DNA of 64,000 nt from an uncultured Tateyamaria sp. (lineage in GTDB: Bacteria; Pseudomonadota; Alphaproteobacteria; Rhodobacterales; Rhodobacteraceae). Positions 44,936 to 55,272 of this stretch are shown here, in pieces (the first letter of the stretch is position 1; each line of letters opens with the position of its first letter). The notes under the pieces were generated by a model, which saw nothing but the letters and a program-made list of their open reading frames with translations, did no database searches and was not told the origin of the DNA. The stretch covers positions 2,377,501 to 2,441,500 of the forward strand of contig NZ_CANNDN010000001.1 of the NCBI RefSeq assembly GCF_947503465.1, read 5' to 3'. The position numbers and the translations under genes are program-made.

Positions 44936-47407
44936 TTAGTCGAGTGTGCGTGTGATCTCTTCGCGTTCAAAGATCTCGATCACGTCTTGTGGACGGATAT
45001 CGTCGTAGTTCTCGAACGCCATACCGCATTCCTGACCCGACTGGACCTCGGCCACCTCATCCTTGAACCGCTTGAGCGTTTTCAAGGTGCCTTCGTGGAT
45101 CACCACGTTGTCGCGCAGCAGACGCACACCAGCCGAACGGCGGGCAACGCCCTCTGTCACCAGACACCCGGCAACTTTGCCAACGCCGGACACTTTGAAG
45201 ACTTCCTTAATTTCGGCATAGCCGATGAAGTTCTCGCGAATCTCCGCGCTCAGCAGACCGGACGCGGCGGCCTTCACATCGTCCACAAGGTCATAGATGA
45301 CCGAATAGTACCGGATCTCGACACCCTTCTGGTTCGCCGTGTTCCGGGCCGATGCGTTGGCGCGCACGTTAAAGCCCATGATCGGCGCACCCGAGGCTTC
45401 GGCCAGACCCACGTCGGTTTCGGTGATTGCACCAACGCCGGAGTGCAGCACGCGCACGCGTACCTCGTCATTGCCGATCTTCTCCATCGCCTGAACAATC
45501 GCCTCGGCAGAGCCCTGCACATCAGCTTTGACCAGAATGGGCAGCTCGGACACGTCCTCGTCCGCCTTGGCGTTCGCCATCAGCTGTTCGAGTGTCGTGG
45601 CGGCGCCGGCAGCCGCGCGTTTGTCCTTGGCCGCCTTTTCGCGATACTCGGCAATCTCGCGCGCCTGCGCCTCGGTCTCGGTCACGTTCAGCACGTCGCC
45701 CGCTTCGGGTGTGCCGTTCAGGCCAAGAACCTCAACCGGCACCGACGGGCCAGCCTCTTTCACGCGCTCGCCCTTGTCGTTGATCAGGGCACGGACCTTG
45801 CCGTACTGCTCACCCACAACAAAGATATCGCCCTGACGCAACGTCCCGGTCTGAACCAGAACGGTCGCAACGGGGCCACGGCCCACATCCAGCTGCGCCT
45901 CGATCACAGCGCCCTGGGCGGCACGATCGGGGTTCGCTTTCAGTTCCAGGATTTCAGCTTGCAGCGCGATGGCCTCCAGCAGTTCATCCAGACCCTGCCC
46001 GGTGATGGCCGACACTTCGACATCCTGCACGTCACCGGACATCTTCTCGACGATGACCTCGTGTTGCAGCAGGTCCGTGCGCACCTTGTCAGGCGTCGCA
46101 TCGGGTTTGTCGATCTTGTTGATCGCCACGATCATCGGCACTTCTGCGGCTTTGGCGTGGTTGATGGCCTCGATGGTCTGGGGCATCACGGCGTCATCCG
46201 CCGCAACCACCAGCACCACGATGTCCGTCACCTGCGCACCGCGCGACCGCATCGACGTGAATGCCGCGTGACCGGGAGTATCCAGGAAGGACAGGACAGC
46301 GCCGCCATCGGTTTTGACCTGATAGGCCCCGATATGCTGGGTAATACCGCCCGCTTCGCCTGCGACAACCTTGGCATCGCGGATCGCATCCAGCAGCGAC
46401 GTCTTGCCATGGTCAACGTGACCCATGATGGTGATGACCGGCGGACGACTTTGCAGATCCTCGTCCTTGTCCACGATCTCTTTGATCACGTCTTCGACGT
46501 CGGAATCCGACACACGCTGAACACGGTGGCCGAATTCTTCGACAATCAGTTCTGCGGTGTCCGCATCAATGGTCTGGTTCTGGGTGACCATCATGCCGTT
46601 GTTCATCAGTGCCTTGACGACGTCACCGACCTTTTCGGTCATGCGGTTGGCCAGTTCGCTGACCACAATGGCCTCGGGGACCTGCACGTCACGCACAACC
46701 TTTTCACGCTCGACAGATCCGCCCATGGCTTTCTGCCGGGCACGTTCCTGCTTGCGCTTCATCGCGGCCATGGACCGTTGGCGGCCGCCCTCGCCACCAG
46801 ACAGCGCCTGGTTCAGGGTTAGCTTGCCGGACCGGCGACCGCCGTCGTCGCGGCTCCGGTTGTTGGGCCGTTGATCCCGGTCCCGGTCGTTTTTCCGTGG
46901 TGTTGCAGCTGGCTGTGCCTGGCGTTGGGCCGGCTTCGCGGCCTCGGCCGGAGCAGCGGCAGCCGCCTGCGCAGCAGCGGCGGCCTCGGCAGCCTTGCGC
47001 TTTTCTTCTTCTTCCTTGGCCTTCAGCGCCTCTTCGCGTTCCCGCTCGGCGGCCTCTTTGGCTTCGGCTTCGGCCCGGCGGCGCTCGCGTTCGGCTTCGC
47101 GGGCCTTTTCCTCGGCCTGACGCTTGGCGGATTCTTCGGCTTCGCGGGCCTTGGCCGCCTGGACAGCCTTCAGACGGCGATCCATTTCCGCATCGGAAAT
47201 ACCGGCCGGGCGCTTGCTGGGGTCACCCCCGGCAGCACCAGCACCGCCAGCAGGTTTCGCGGCACCGGGTTTCGGCACCACGACGCGCTTGCGCTTGGTT
47301 TCGACGACGACATTCTTGGTCCGTCCGTGGCTGAAACTCTGTTTCACATTGCCCGGACGCGCGCCGCTGCGCAGACCCAAAGTCTTTTTCCCGTCAGTAT
47401 CGCTCAT
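44936..47407 (-). CDS. infB: Translation initiation factor IF-2
   Basis: 823 residues. The N-terminal 200 residues are a charged Glu/Arg/Ala/Lys-rich helical region; then IF2_N, the G domain ([30 protein letters not shown]) and the C-terminal domains that bind fMet-tRNA. GTPase that brings initiator tRNA to the ribosome. Last gene of the rimP-nusA-ylxR-infB operon. Confidence 0.98.
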   Translation of the reverse strand: MSDTDGKKTLGLRSGARPGNVKQSFSHGRTKNVVVETKRKRVVVPKPGAAKPAGGAGAAGGDPSKRPAGISDAEMDRRLKAVQAAKAREAEESAKRQAEEKAREAERERRRAEAEAKEAAEREREEALKAKEEEEKRKAAEAAAAAQAAAAAPAEAAKPAQRQAQPAATPRKNDRDRDQRPNNRSRDDGGRRSGKLTLNQALSGGEGGRQRSMAAMKRKQERARQKAMGGSVEREKVVRDVQVPEAIVVSELANRMTEKVGDVVKALMNNGMMVTQNQTIDADTAELIVEEFGHRVQRVSDSDVEDVIKEIVDKDEDLQSRPPVITIMGHVDHGKTSLLDAIRDAKVVAGEAGGITQHIGAYQVKTDGGAVLSFLDTPGHAAFTSMRSRGAQVTDIVVLVVAADDAVMPQTIEAINHAKAAEVPMIVAINKIDKPDATPDKVRTDLLQHEVIVEKMSGDVQDVEVSAITGQGLDELLEAIALQAEILELKANPDRAAQGAVIEAQLDVGRGPVATVLVQTGTLRQGDIFVVGEQYGKVRALINDKGERVKEAGPSVPVEVLGLNGTPEAGDVLNVTETEAQAREIAEYREKAAKDKRAAAGAATTLEQLMANAKADEDVSELPILVKADVQGSAEAIVQAMEKIGNDEVRVRVLHSGVGAITETDVGLAEASGAPIMGFNVRANASARNTANQKGVEIRYYSVIYDLVDDVKAAASGLLSAEIRENFIGYAEIKEVFKVSGVGKVAGCLVTEGVARRSAGVRLLRDNVVIHEGTLKTLKRFKDEVAEVQSGQECGMAFENYDDIRPQDVIEIFEREEITRTLD

Positions 47408-47416
47408 AAAGCTCGT

Positions 47417-48037
47417 CTATCCTTCCCGACGGCCCTTGCCGTCGTCATTTTCGCGCACACCGCGTAAACGGTTGGCTTCCTCTACAACACGTTGCGTGAG
47501 TCCACCAGAGGCGAGCGCCCCATGTATCACAGTTTGACGGCCAAAGGCCAAACCCAACTCATCCGCTGTCAGCCAGCCGATATACGTGCCGAAATGCGGC
47601 GTACTCAGCTTGGACTTGCCACGGCCCGAACCGTCCGACGCCTGGATCAGAACCAATGCCTCTTCCATTTGAAGCATGTTCTTGACCTTCTCGTACCCGG
47701 CCACGGCACTGCCCGACTTGCGGGACAGCGCGATCAGGTCAACGACCCGCCGCGCCAACTGCTTTTCAACCTCGTCAACCAAACCGTCCGGCACCTGCAC
47801 GGGTTGCTTGGCCCCCCGTGCAAACAGCTTTTTCTGGACCGCCTTGTCCAGGGCAGCCCGGTCCGCCGCAACATAGATGCCACGCCCGGGCAGTTTGCCC
47901 GCGATGTCCGGCACAATCTGTGCGTCCGGCCCAACGACGAAACGGATCAACCCATGTTTTGGTTGCACCTCGCCCGTGGCAATGCACTTGCGCTCCGGCC
48001 CATCCGACCGATCTTTCGAGGCGCCGCCGCGTCCCAT
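47417..48037 (-). CDS. YlxR-family RNA-binding protein with L7Ae-like C-terminus
   Basis: 206 residues from the ATG at 48037, which gives the family opening MGRGGASKDRSDGPERKCIATGE; a GTG nine bases upstream is the alternative. N-terminal DUF448/YlxR domain (about 15-90; GRGIYVAADR) and an L7Ae-type fold (about 100-180; LIALSRKSGSAVAGYEKVKNML). Probably an RNA-binding protein acting with NusA and the ribosome; RNase P or transcription roles have been suggested in other bacteria. Confidence 0.9.
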   Translation of the reverse strand: MGRGGASKDRSDGPERKCIATGEVQPKHGLIRFVVGPDAQIVPDIAGKLPGRGIYVAADRAALDKAVQKKLFARGAKQPVQVPDGLVDEVEKQLARRVVDLIALSRKSGSAVAGYEKVKNMLQMEEALVLIQASDGSGRGKSKLSTPHFGTYIGWLTADELGLAFGRQTVIHGALASGGLTQRVVEEANRLRGVRENDDGKGRREG

Positions 48038-48059
48038 CAGGCCCACCTGAGGCCTGAGA

Positions 48060-49685
48060 TCAGGCCTCGGCCTCCTGGGTCAGCTCTTCGCCATCTTCTT
48101 CTTCGGCTTCGGCCTGCGCCTCAAGCTCGGCAGGATCGACCCAACCCAACAAAATACGCGCTGTCATAACCAGCTGCTGCGCCTCTTCCAAAGACACGTC
48201 AAAGGGTTCCAGAACACCATCGTCCTTGTGACGTTCGCCATCGACAGTTGTCCAGCCACCGGCCAGTTCCCAGTCCGCGCACGTTGCAAAATCTTCGAGG
48301 GTTTTGACGTCATCCTTGGCAAGCGCCTCAATCATCTGGGGTGTCAGTCCGTCGAATTCAATAAGGCTGTCTTCGGCTCCCATCGACCGTGCATTGTCCA
48401 GTGCAGCCTTGGCTTGGGCCTCAAGCACATCGCGGGCACGGGCCTGCAATTCTTCGGCGGTGCCTTCGTCCACACCGTCGATGACCAACAGTTCGTCCAA
48501 CTCGACATAGGCCACTTCCTCAAGGTTGGTGAACCCTTCGGACACCAGCAACTGGGCAAAGAATTCGTCCAGGTCCAGATTGTCCATGAACAGCTTGGTC
48601 CGCTCCTCGAATTCCGCCTGACGACGCGCCGATTCCTCAGCCTCGGTCATGATGTCGATATCAAGGTTGGTCAACTGGCTGGCCAGACGTACGTTCTGGC
48701 CCCGACGGCCAATGGCCAACGAAAGCTGCTCTTCGGGCACCACGACTTCAATCTTGCCCGCTTCCTCGTCCAGAACCACCTTGCTCACCTCGGCGGGCTG
48801 CAACGCGTTCACAAGGAAGGTCGGCTGATCCTCGTTCCACGGAATGATGTCGATCTTTTCGCCCTGCAATTCGTTCACAACGGCCTGCACACGGCTGCCG
48901 CGCATACCAACGCAAGCCCCCACCGGGTCGATGGAGTTGTCATAGGAAATCACGGCAATCTTTGCGCGCGAACCGGGGTCACGGGCCACGGCCTTGATGT
49001 CGATGATACCGTCGTAAATCTCGGGCACTTCCATCTTGAACAGCTCGGCCATGAACTCGGGCGCGGTGCGGCTCAGGAAAATCTGCGGCCCACGTTGTTC
49101 GCGGCGCACATCCTTGATGTAGCAGCGGATGCGGTCATTCGGGCGATACGATTCGCGGCCGATCTTTTCATTGCGGCGCAGGATCGCTTCGCCGGCCCCC
49201 ACGTCCACGATGACGTTTCCGTATTCTTCACGCTTGACCAGCGCGTTGATGATGGTGCCCGCGCGATCCTTGAACTCTTCGAACTGACGGTCGCGTTCGG
49301 CTTCACGCACCTTTTGCAGAATCACCTGCTTGGCGGATTGGGCAGCAATCCGGCCCATCTCGACCGGCGGGACTTCCTCGACAAAGGTGTCGCCGACCTT
49401 GGGGTCGTCCAGATATTGCTTGGCCTGCTCGACGGTGAACTCGGCCTGGTAATTCTCCAGTTCTTCATCCTCGACCACGGTGCGGACACGGGTGAATGTC
49501 GCCTTTCCGGTCTTGCGGTCGATAGAGACACGAATGTCCATTTCCGCGCCGTAGCGGGATTTCGCAGCCCGGGCGAGCGATTCTTCCATCGCCTCGACCA
49601 CCAGCGCGGGGTCGATCATCTTCTCACGCGCAACAGCTTCTGCGGTTTGCAACAGCTCAAGCTGGTTTGCAGATGTAATGGCCAT
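48060..49685 (-). CDS. nusA: Transcription termination/antitermination factor NusA
   Basis: 541 residues: N-terminal RNA polymerase-binding domain, S1 domain (about 135-200), two KH domains ([35 protein letters not shown]) and C-terminal helix-hairpin-helix repeats, ending in an acidic tail. It controls pausing, termination and antitermination. Start overlaps the rimP stop by one base. Confidence 0.97.
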   Translation of the reverse strand: MAITSANQLELLQTAEAVAREKMIDPALVVEAMEESLARAAKSRYGAEMDIRVSIDRKTGKATFTRVRTVVEDEELENYQAEFTVEQAKQYLDDPKVGDTFVEEVPPVEMGRIAAQSAKQVILQKVREAERDRQFEEFKDRAGTIINALVKREEYGNVIVDVGAGEAILRRNEKIGRESYRPNDRIRCYIKDVRREQRGPQIFLSRTAPEFMAELFKMEVPEIYDGIIDIKAVARDPGSRAKIAVISYDNSIDPVGACVGMRGSRVQAVVNELQGEKIDIIPWNEDQPTFLVNALQPAEVSKVVLDEEAGKIEVVVPEEQLSLAIGRRGQNVRLASQLTNLDIDIMTEAEESARRQAEFEERTKLFMDNLDLDEFFAQLLVSEGFTNLEEVAYVELDELLVIDGVDEGTAEELQARARDVLEAQAKAALDNARSMGAEDSLIEFDGLTPQMIEALAKDDVKTLEDFATCADWELAGGWTTVDGERHKDDGVLEPFDVSLEEAQQLVMTARILLGWVDPAELEAQAEAEEEDGEELTQEAEA

Positions 49686-50263
49686 CAGTTGTCCTCCTCT
49701 GACCCTTCGGTCGTCTCTATCTCGTCGAAATCATCTTCGTTCAACACGCCAGCAGCTTTGCGCTGGCGCAGCATTTCCTTGATCAGCTCGTCTGTCAGAA
49801 CAAGCTTGGCATCGCTCAACCACTCGAACTTCAGGCCAATTGTGCCCTCGGCCACGTTGATCAGCACCTCGTCATCCTCGACCCCGGCCAGCACGCCCTT
49901 GAAGCGACGGCGTCCGTCGATCAATTCGTCGGTTTCCAGCTTCGCCTCGTACCCTTCGAACACATCGAAATCCTTGAGGCGGGTCAGGGGCCGGTCAATC
50001 CCGGGCGACGACACTTCCAGCGTATAGGCATCCAGGATCGGATCCTCGACATCGAGTGTCGCACTCACGGCGGTCGAAATCGCCCCGCAATCGTCTACCT
50101 CAATCCCGCCCTCGGGCTTGTCGGCCATGATTTGCAGGGTCGTTTCCTTGCCGCTCATCAGTCGCACGCGCACCAATTCGTATCCCAGATCCTCGATCAC
50201 CGGTGTGATGATCTCGGCCAGGCGACGGTCGATGGCTGCTTTGGCAATCAGGTCGTTGGTCAT
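49685..50263 (-). CDS. rimP: Ribosome maturation factor RimP
   Basis: 192 residues. [46 protein letters not shown] and [14 protein letters not shown] are the RimP signature regions; the C-terminus is longer and more acidic than in E. coli. It helps assemble the 30S subunit. AGGAA precedes the ATG. An intrinsic terminator lies only about 25 bases upstream of the start. Confidence 0.95.
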   Translation of the reverse strand: MTNDLIAKAAIDRRLAEIITPVIEDLGYELVRVRLMSGKETTLQIMADKPEGGIEVDDCGAISTAVSATLDVEDPILDAYTLEVSSPGIDRPLTRLKDFDVFEGYEAKLETDELIDGRRRFKGVLAGVEDDEVLINVAEGTIGLKFEWLSDAKLVLTDELIKEMLRQRKAAGVLNEDDFDEIETTEGSEEDN

Positions 50264-50288
50264 TGGTTCCTACATGTGCATCGGGCAC

Positions 50289-50311
50289 AAAAAAACGGGC
50301 GCGCGGCCCGT
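50289..50311 (-). terminator. Minus-strand terminator just upstream of rimP
   Basis: Read on the minus strand: ACGGGC, 5-base loop, GCCCGT, then seven T. It ends transcription from the iminopeptidase/binding-protein genes, or works as an attenuator in the rimP leader, since it is so close to the rimP start. Confidence 0.75.
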
Positions 50312-50412
50312 CGATGTTTCCCGGTGGAGCGTCAGGTTTGGACCCCAGCGCGCCGCTGTTGAGGGGGATATACGCATGTGCCTGCGAGTCTGCAAGCCCC
50401 ATGCGCCTTGGT

Positions 50413-51183
50413 TCAGGCCATCCACCACCGTTCTGCCATGCGCAGGTTGTCCAGGGGCCAGGATTTGCCGACAGTCACGGGCACCGTCACGGACCGGCTG
50501 GCGATATGCGTGGCGGCATGGGCGTTGGGCAAGGTCTGGAAATCGCGCGGGTCGGCATAGTCGTCCAACGCGACGGCATCCGCCACATCGACCAGCCCGT
50601 CGCGCAATGCTTCGCCGCGCACCTGATCGGCACTGAACTGCACAAACTCGACCGAATCGAACCAACCGGCACCTTGTTTCCAATGATCCGGGACACGGGT
50701 GCCGATGAAGTGCCGTCCGTCGTCCAGTTTCTGCACTTGGTACAACCCGGTGCCGGTCGCGCCCCGGATCTCAAAGCCCGGTTGGGCCAGCAAGTAGGGC
50801 AGGTTCGGGTTCGGAGCGGACAGCGAAACCTGAACCGTCAGCGTGTCCAACGCCTCAACGTCGCAGGGCAGGCCCGACACGGCAGATGCATCAAATTGCG
50901 TTCCATCATGGAACGTCACACCGTCGCGCAGCGTGAAGCGCCACACGCGCGCCTCCGCATCCGACCACCATTCAGTCGCCAACTCTCCACGCAATGTGCC
51001 ATCGGCCGCAATCTCGGTCAGGTTGTCAAAGACCGTCGCGGCCACCGCCCTGTCAAACAGCACAGGCGACAACGCCGCCCGCAACCGCCCGCCCCGCTTG
51101 GGCATCGCCGATGCGCCCGTGGCCACCAGCAAAGCGGCGGCAGCACCCGAGGCAAAAAGCGCGCGGCGGTCGATCCGGGTCAT
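50413..51183 (-). CDS. Shortened solute-binding protein (SBP_bac_5-like)
   Basis: 256 residues against about 500 for peptide-binding proteins. A Tat-like signal (RIDRRALFASGAAAALLVATGASA), then family segments in order: VFDNLTEIAADGTLRGELATEW, WRFTLRDGVTFHDGTQFDASAV, VEALDTLTVQVSLSAPNPNLPYLLA, GTGLYQVQKLDDGRHFIGTRVPDHWK and an ALRDGLVDVADAV. The stretch between DASAV and VEALD is shortened from about 60 residues to a few, and the C-terminal lobe is largely missing. No transporter genes are adjacent. The ATG overlaps the iminopeptidase stop. Either a compact specialised binding protein or one decaying. Confidence 0.78.
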   Translation of the reverse strand: MTRIDRRALFASGAAAALLVATGASAMPKRGGRLRAALSPVLFDRAVAATVFDNLTEIAADGTLRGELATEWWSDAEARVWRFTLRDGVTFHDGTQFDASAVSGLPCDVEALDTLTVQVSLSAPNPNLPYLLAQPGFEIRGATGTGLYQVQKLDDGRHFIGTRVPDHWKQGAGWFDSVEFVQFSADQVRGEALRDGLVDVADAVALDDYADPRDFQTLPNAHAATHIASRSVTVPVTVGKSWPLDNLRMAERWWMA

Positions 51184-52151
51184 TTTCCTGCGATCCTGTC
51201 CATGGTGCGCACCAGTTCAGCCGAAATTCCCGGCTCAGACAAGGCATGACCGGCATTGCGGACCATTTTCAACTCGCCCATCGGCCACGCCTGCGACAGG
51301 GCATAGGCGCTGTCGGGTGGGCAAATCATATCGTAACGGCCCTGCACAATCGTGCCCGGGATATGCTTGATCCGGCCCGCATGGGCCAGGATCTGACCGT
51401 CAAACTCCAAAAAACCCGCATTGGTGAAATAATGGTTTTCAAGCCGGGCAAAGGCACGGGCATAGTCCCCGGGCGCCTCTCCTCCAGCACCGGAAGAGTG
51501 GATCGATGCCAAGGCGTTTTCCCAGGACGACCAGGCGCGCGCAAACCGCGTTTCCATCGCGACATCTCCGGAAAAGAGACGCCGGTGGTACGCGCCTATC
51601 AGATCGCCACGCTCATCTTCCGGGATCAACCCTTCGAACCGGGCCCACACCTCGGGCCAGAACTTGCCAGCGCCACCGCCATAGAACCAATCAAGCTCGG
51701 CCTGCGTCATCAGGAACACGCCCCGCAGAACCAGGTTGCGGACACGGGCCGGGTGCGCCTCGGCATAGATCAGGGCCAGCGTGGCCCCCCATGACCCGCC
51801 AAAAACAATCCACGCATCAATATCCAACGTCTTGCGGATCAGCTCGATATCGTCGACCAGATGCCATGTCGTGTTGTTCATGACGGACGCATGCGGACGG
51901 GACCGACCGCAGCCGCGTTGATCAAACAATATTACGCGGTAATGCTCGGGATCGAAGTATCGGCGCATCGCCGGGCTGCACCCGCCGCCGGGTCCGCCAT
52001 GCAGCACCACGACAGGCACGCCGTCCGGATTGCCACACTGCTCTACATAAATACGGTGACCCTGTCCCACGTCCAGCATCCGCTGATCGAAGGGATCGGT
52101 GGGCGGATACAGATATTGCACCGCGCGCTTTTGATCACTGTGTTTGTCCAT
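51180..52151 (-). CDS. pip: Proline iminopeptidase
   Basis: 323 residues, alpha/beta hydrolase. [18 protein letters not shown] forms the oxyanion-hole region, [13 protein letters not shown], nucleophile Ser in [14 protein letters not shown], and the catalytic Asp and His near [11 protein letters not shown] and NAGHAL. It removes N-terminal proline from peptides. Coupled to the downstream binding-protein gene. Confidence 0.94.
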   Translation of the reverse strand: MDKHSDQKRAVQYLYPPTDPFDQRMLDVGQGHRIYVEQCGNPDGVPVVVLHGGPGGGCSPAMRRYFDPEHYRVILFDQRGCGRSRPHASVMNNTTWHLVDDIELIRKTLDIDAWIVFGGSWGATLALIYAEAHPARVRNLVLRGVFLMTQAELDWFYGGGAGKFWPEVWARFEGLIPEDERGDLIGAYHRRLFSGDVAMETRFARAWSSWENALASIHSSGAGGEAPGDYARAFARLENHYFTNAGFLEFDGQILAHAGRIKHIPGTIVQGRYDMICPPDSAYALSQAWPMGELKMVRNAGHALSEPGISAELVRTMDRIAGK

Positions 52152-52202
52152 CGTACCGACCTACATAGGGCTCAAGGCGCACATGAGCATACGGAGACGC
52201 AA

Positions 52203-52949
52203 ATGCAAACGCATCAAACCACCGTTGACCCATCGGAAATCGCGAAATTTGAAGCGATGGCAGCGGAATGGTGGGACCCGAACGGGAAATTCAAGCCGCT
52301 GCACATGCTGAACCCATGTCGATTGGACTATATCACCAGCCAGATCGCCGCCGAGTTCGACAGGGATCTGACGGGGCCCGAAGCGTTCAAGGGCCTGCGC
52401 ATTCTGGACATTGGATGCGGCGGCGGATTGCTTGCCGAACCCATGGCGCGCCTTGGTGCCGACGTGGTCGGGGCCGATGCCGCTGAACGGAACATCCCGG
52501 TGGCACAGGTCCATGCCGAACACTCCGGCCTCACCATCGATTACCGCCACACCACGGCCGAGGAGATGGCCGCAGCGGGCGAACAGTTCGATGTGGTTTT
52601 GAACATGGAAGTGGTCGAACACGTCGCCGATCCGCTCAGCTATCTGACGGCATGCCGGCAATTGCTGAAACCCGGCGGTCTGCACGTGTGTTCGACCATC
52701 AACCGAAACCCCAAATCCTACTTGATGGCGATCATCGGGGCCGAACACGTGATGCGCTGGCTGCCCAAGGGCACGCATGAATGGTCCAAGTTCATCACGC
52801 CTGATGAACTCTTTGACCTGATGCGCAATGCGGGCCTCGACCCTGTGGATCGAAAGGGGTTCGTGTTCAATCCGCTGACATGGGCATGGAAACTGTCGGA
52901 CACGGACCTGAGCGTGAACTACGTCACGGCGTCTCTGAATCCGGCTTAG
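52203..52949 (+). CDS. ubiG: Ubiquinone biosynthesis O-methyltransferase UbiG
   Basis: 248 residues. [33 protein letters not shown] and the SAM motif [25 protein letters not shown] are diagnostic. It carries out both O-methylations in ubiquinone synthesis. The ATG at 52203 is supported by homology; the longer frame runs back over pip. The last 26 bases overlap the convergent marR-like gene. Confidence 0.96.
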   Translation: MQTHQTTVDPSEIAKFEAMAAEWWDPNGKFKPLHMLNPCRLDYITSQIAAEFDRDLTGPEAFKGLRILDIGCGGGLLAEPMARLGADVVGADAAERNIPVAQVHAEHSGLTIDYRHTTAEEMAAAGEQFDVVLNMEVVEHVADPLSYLTACRQLLKPGGLHVCSTINRNPKSYLMAIIGAEHVMRWLPKGTHEWSKFITPDELFDLMRNAGLDPVDRKGFVFNPLTWAWKLSDTDLSVNYVTASLNPA

Positions 52950-53388
52950 GTTTGTTCGACATCTCAACCCGCAATTGACGCAGGATCGGGAGGGTCGAAC
53001 GGACACGTTCTTCGCCCAGCTTGTCGATCACGTCACTTACCATCGGGGCAATCGCACTCAGAGCCTGTTCGCGCGCCCGTTTGCCTGCCGGGCTGATGGC
53101 AACCATCTTGCGGCGGGCGTCATCCCAATCGGGGCGGATGTGAATGTACCCTGCCCACTCCAGGCGGCTCAGCGTGTTGGTCATCGCCCCCCTTGTTACA
53201 TTGAAGGTTTCGGCCAGTTGCGCGGGGCTGCGCTCGCCCTCGTGCCAGGCCAGGTGGTTCAAAACCGAGAAGTGCGAGATTTCCATCCCCTTGGGCAACA
53301 CACGGCTTAACCTGTTGCGGACCATCTGGTCCGCAGCCAGCACCTCGCTAAAGAGCGAAATGGCCAGGGCGTGTTTTTCCGTGCTCAT
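52924..53388 (-). CDS. MarR-family transcriptional regulator
   Basis: 154 residues. Winged helix: [66 protein letters not shown]. The target is unknown; adjacent genes (ubiG, the nitrilase) are candidates. C-terminal end overlaps ubiG. Confidence 0.88.
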   Translation of the reverse strand: MSTEKHALAISLFSEVLAADQMVRNRLSRVLPKGMEISHFSVLNHLAWHEGERSPAQLAETFNVTRGAMTNTLSRLEWAGYIHIRPDWDDARRKMVAISPAGKRAREQALSAIAPMVSDVIDKLGEERVRSTLPILRQLRVEMSNKPKPDSETP

Positions 53389-53394
53389 GCGCCA

Positions 53395-54225
53395 TCAGGG
53401 GCCTTCGAAGGGGCGCGCATTGTCCCGTGATGGGATGCGGCGGCGCGCCTCGGCCACCTTTTCCAAATCCATATCAAAGACATAAATGCCGGGCGCGGTC
53501 CCTGCGTCAAGTATCACCTCACCCCAGGGATCAACGACCAGGGAATGTCCATAGGTGTCCCGTGTCTTGTGGCGGGCGCTGGAATGCGTGCCTGTCTGGG
53601 CCGGAGCAATGACCCAGACCCCGCCTTCGATCGCGCGGGCGCGCAACAGGCTGTGCCAATGCGCCGCACCGGACACAGGCGAAAAGGCTGAGGGGTAGGT
53701 CAGGATGTGCGCGCCCGCCGACACAAGCGCATCCGCCAGTCGCGGAAAGCGCATGTCATAACAGACGGCCATGCCGACGGAACCAAAAGCCGTTTGCGCC
53801 ACGACAGCGCGATGCCCCGGTCGGTAGCCCGAGGATTCATTAAATGTCTCAGACGCATCAATGGCCACGTCAAACATGTGTATCTTGTCGTAACGCGCAA
53901 TTATGTCCCCGCGGGGACAGATCAGAAAGGACCGATTGGCAAAGCGTCCATCGGCATCATCTGTCTTCAGGGCCAGCGACCCGATCAGAATGTATATGCC
54001 GCATTCAGCGGCCGCGGTACGCAACGCATGCAACGTCGGATCGTCGTCCTCGGCATGCAAAACAGACCGCTGATGCCGGCGATTGGTCGATACGCAATTC
54101 GTGACTTCGGGCGTCAGGACAAACTCCGCCCCCATCTGCGCCGCCTGCTGCACCATTTGAACGGTCCGCGGCAGGTTCGCCATCGGATCGTCCGACACAT
54201 TCAGTTGCAGCAGGGCCGCCTTCAT
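53395..54225 (-). CDS. Carbon-nitrogen hydrolase (Nit2/omega-amidase-like)
   Basis: 276 residues. Catalytic triad of the nitrilase superfamily: E40 (LTPEVTN), K114 (YDKIHMFD), C155 (VCYDMRFP). The DKIHMFDVAI and PSAFSPVSG segments fit Nit1/Nit2-like enzymes that hydrolyse deaminated glutathione or 2-oxoglutaramate. It sits directly after the glutaredoxin gene, suggesting glutathione-related repair. Seven bases separate it from marR. Confidence 0.88.
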   Translation of the reverse strand: MKAALLQLNVSDDPMANLPRTVQMVQQAAQMGAEFVLTPEVTNCVSTNRRHQRSVLHAEDDDPTLHALRTAAAECGIYILIGSLALKTDDADGRFANRSFLICPRGDIIARYDKIHMFDVAIDASETFNESSGYRPGHRAVVAQTAFGSVGMAVCYDMRFPRLADALVSAGAHILTYPSAFSPVSGAAHWHSLLRARAIEGGVWVIAPAQTGTHSSARHKTRDTYGHSLVVDPWGEVILDAGTAPGIYVFDMDLEKVAEARRRIPSRDNARPFEGP

Positions 54226-54483
54226 TCAGGCAGCCAGCAAGGGGTCAAGCTTGCCTGCGCGCTCGAGTGCATAAAGATCGTCGCAACCACCCACATGTGT
54301 GTCCCCGATAAAGATCTGGGGCACGGTCCGGCCGCCATTCGCGCGCTGGATCATCTCTGCCTTGCGGCCAGGCTGGGCCAACACGTTGACCTCGGAAAAG
54401 GACACGCCCTTTTCATTCAGCAGGCGCTTGGCCGCATGGCAATAGCCGCATAGCGGAGAGGTATAGATTTCGACGGCTTTCAT
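54226..54483 (-). CDS. grxC: Glutaredoxin 3
   Basis: 85 residues. Dithiol active site CGYC (C12, C15), TVPQIFIGDTHVGGCDDL (cis-Pro loop and glutathione-binding GG). Reduces disulfides and glutathione mixed disulfides. Directly abuts the nitrilase gene. Confidence 0.95.
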   Translation of the reverse strand: MKAVEIYTSPLCGYCHAAKRLLNEKGVSFSEVNVLAQPGRKAEMIQRANGGRTVPQIFIGDTHVGGCDDLYALERAGKLDPLLAA

Positions 54484-54525
54484 GGCGCGGATCCTTTCAG
54501 CGCGAATTTGAACTTTGCCGATTAT

Positions 54526-55251
54526 CTAGGGGTCTTTGGCAACACGTGCCAGTACAGCGACGCACACCTCTGTGGCACCTGCCGCACGACAGGCCTCGGC
54601 GCACGCGGCCAAGGTGGCGCCCGTCGTCATCACATCGTCGATCAAAACAACCGGCCGGTCAATCAACCGGTGGCGGCGTTTGGGCGTGACCCGGATGGCC
54701 CCATCCAGGATTGCGGCCCGTTCGCCCTTGGACTTGCCATCCAGGGAAGGGGTGCGCCGCGGCCGGTCCAGCAGATCCGCGCAGAAGTCCCGACCGGTCA
54801 TCGTGGCCAGATGTGCCGCGATCAGCGCGGATTGATTATAGCGCCGCTTGGCCAGTCGCATCCAATGCAGGGGCACCGGTGCCAGGAGTGCGTTGTCGGG
54901 TGCCATGTCATCTACGGCGTGGCGCATCCAACCGGCGGCCGGTTTTGCAATCTCTTGCCGGTCCCCATGTTTCAACCCAAGCACCAACTTGCGGCCCATG
55001 CCCGTATACAACACCGCAGCGCGCCCATGTTTCCAAGGCTTTGGCGCCTTGAGACATGCGTCGCACTGCACCACCTCATCAGCGGCGGAACCGGGCAAGG
55101 GGGTGCTGCAACTGTCGCAGACCGTCCCCCCGACAAAGGCCGTCTTGCCCCAGCAGGTGCCACAGAGGCCAAAGTCGCTGTCGACCATCTCTCCGCAGCC
55201 CAGACAACGAGGCGGGTAGATTGCGGTGAGTGCCGTTTGTAATAGCCCCAT
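54526..55251 (-). CDS. comF: ComF family phosphoribosyltransferase-like protein
   Basis: 241 residues from the ATG at 55251. N-terminal zinc fingers (CLGCGEMVDSDFGLCGTCW; CDSCSTPLPGSAADEVVQCDAC) and a C-terminal PRTase domain with the PRPP loop VVLIDDVMTTGATLAACAEAC and LKRxxNQS-like AKRRYNQSALIA. ComF is required for DNA uptake in competent bacteria and helps in recombination elsewhere. Upstream in-frame sequence overlaps the divergent methyltransferase and is non-coding. Confidence 0.92.
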   Translation of the reverse strand: MGLLQTALTAIYPPRCLGCGEMVDSDFGLCGTCWGKTAFVGGTVCDSCSTPLPGSAADEVVQCDACLKAPKPWKHGRAAVLYTGMGRKLVLGLKHGDRQEIAKPAAGWMRHAVDDMAPDNALLAPVPLHWMRLAKRRYNQSALIAAHLATMTGRDFCADLLDRPRRTPSLDGKSKGERAAILDGAIRVTPKRRHRLIDRPVVLIDDVMTTGATLAACAEACRAAGATEVCVAVLARVAKDP

Positions 55252-55272
55252 GCCTGTTCTACCTATGCCGCC

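Noticed and set aside
44987-46822. 611-codon open frame opposite infB
   Set aside because: Antisense shadow of the IF-2 G domain; no domain, no ribosome site, low-complexity His/Asp/Leu.
46228-47467. Repetitive GC-rich tract suggesting a repeat element
   Set aside because: It encodes the charged Glu/Arg/Ala-rich N-terminal region of IF-2, a normal feature of that gene.
48228-50027. 599-codon open frame opposite nusA and rimP
   Set aside because: Runs across two real genes on the other strand and has no recognisable domain.
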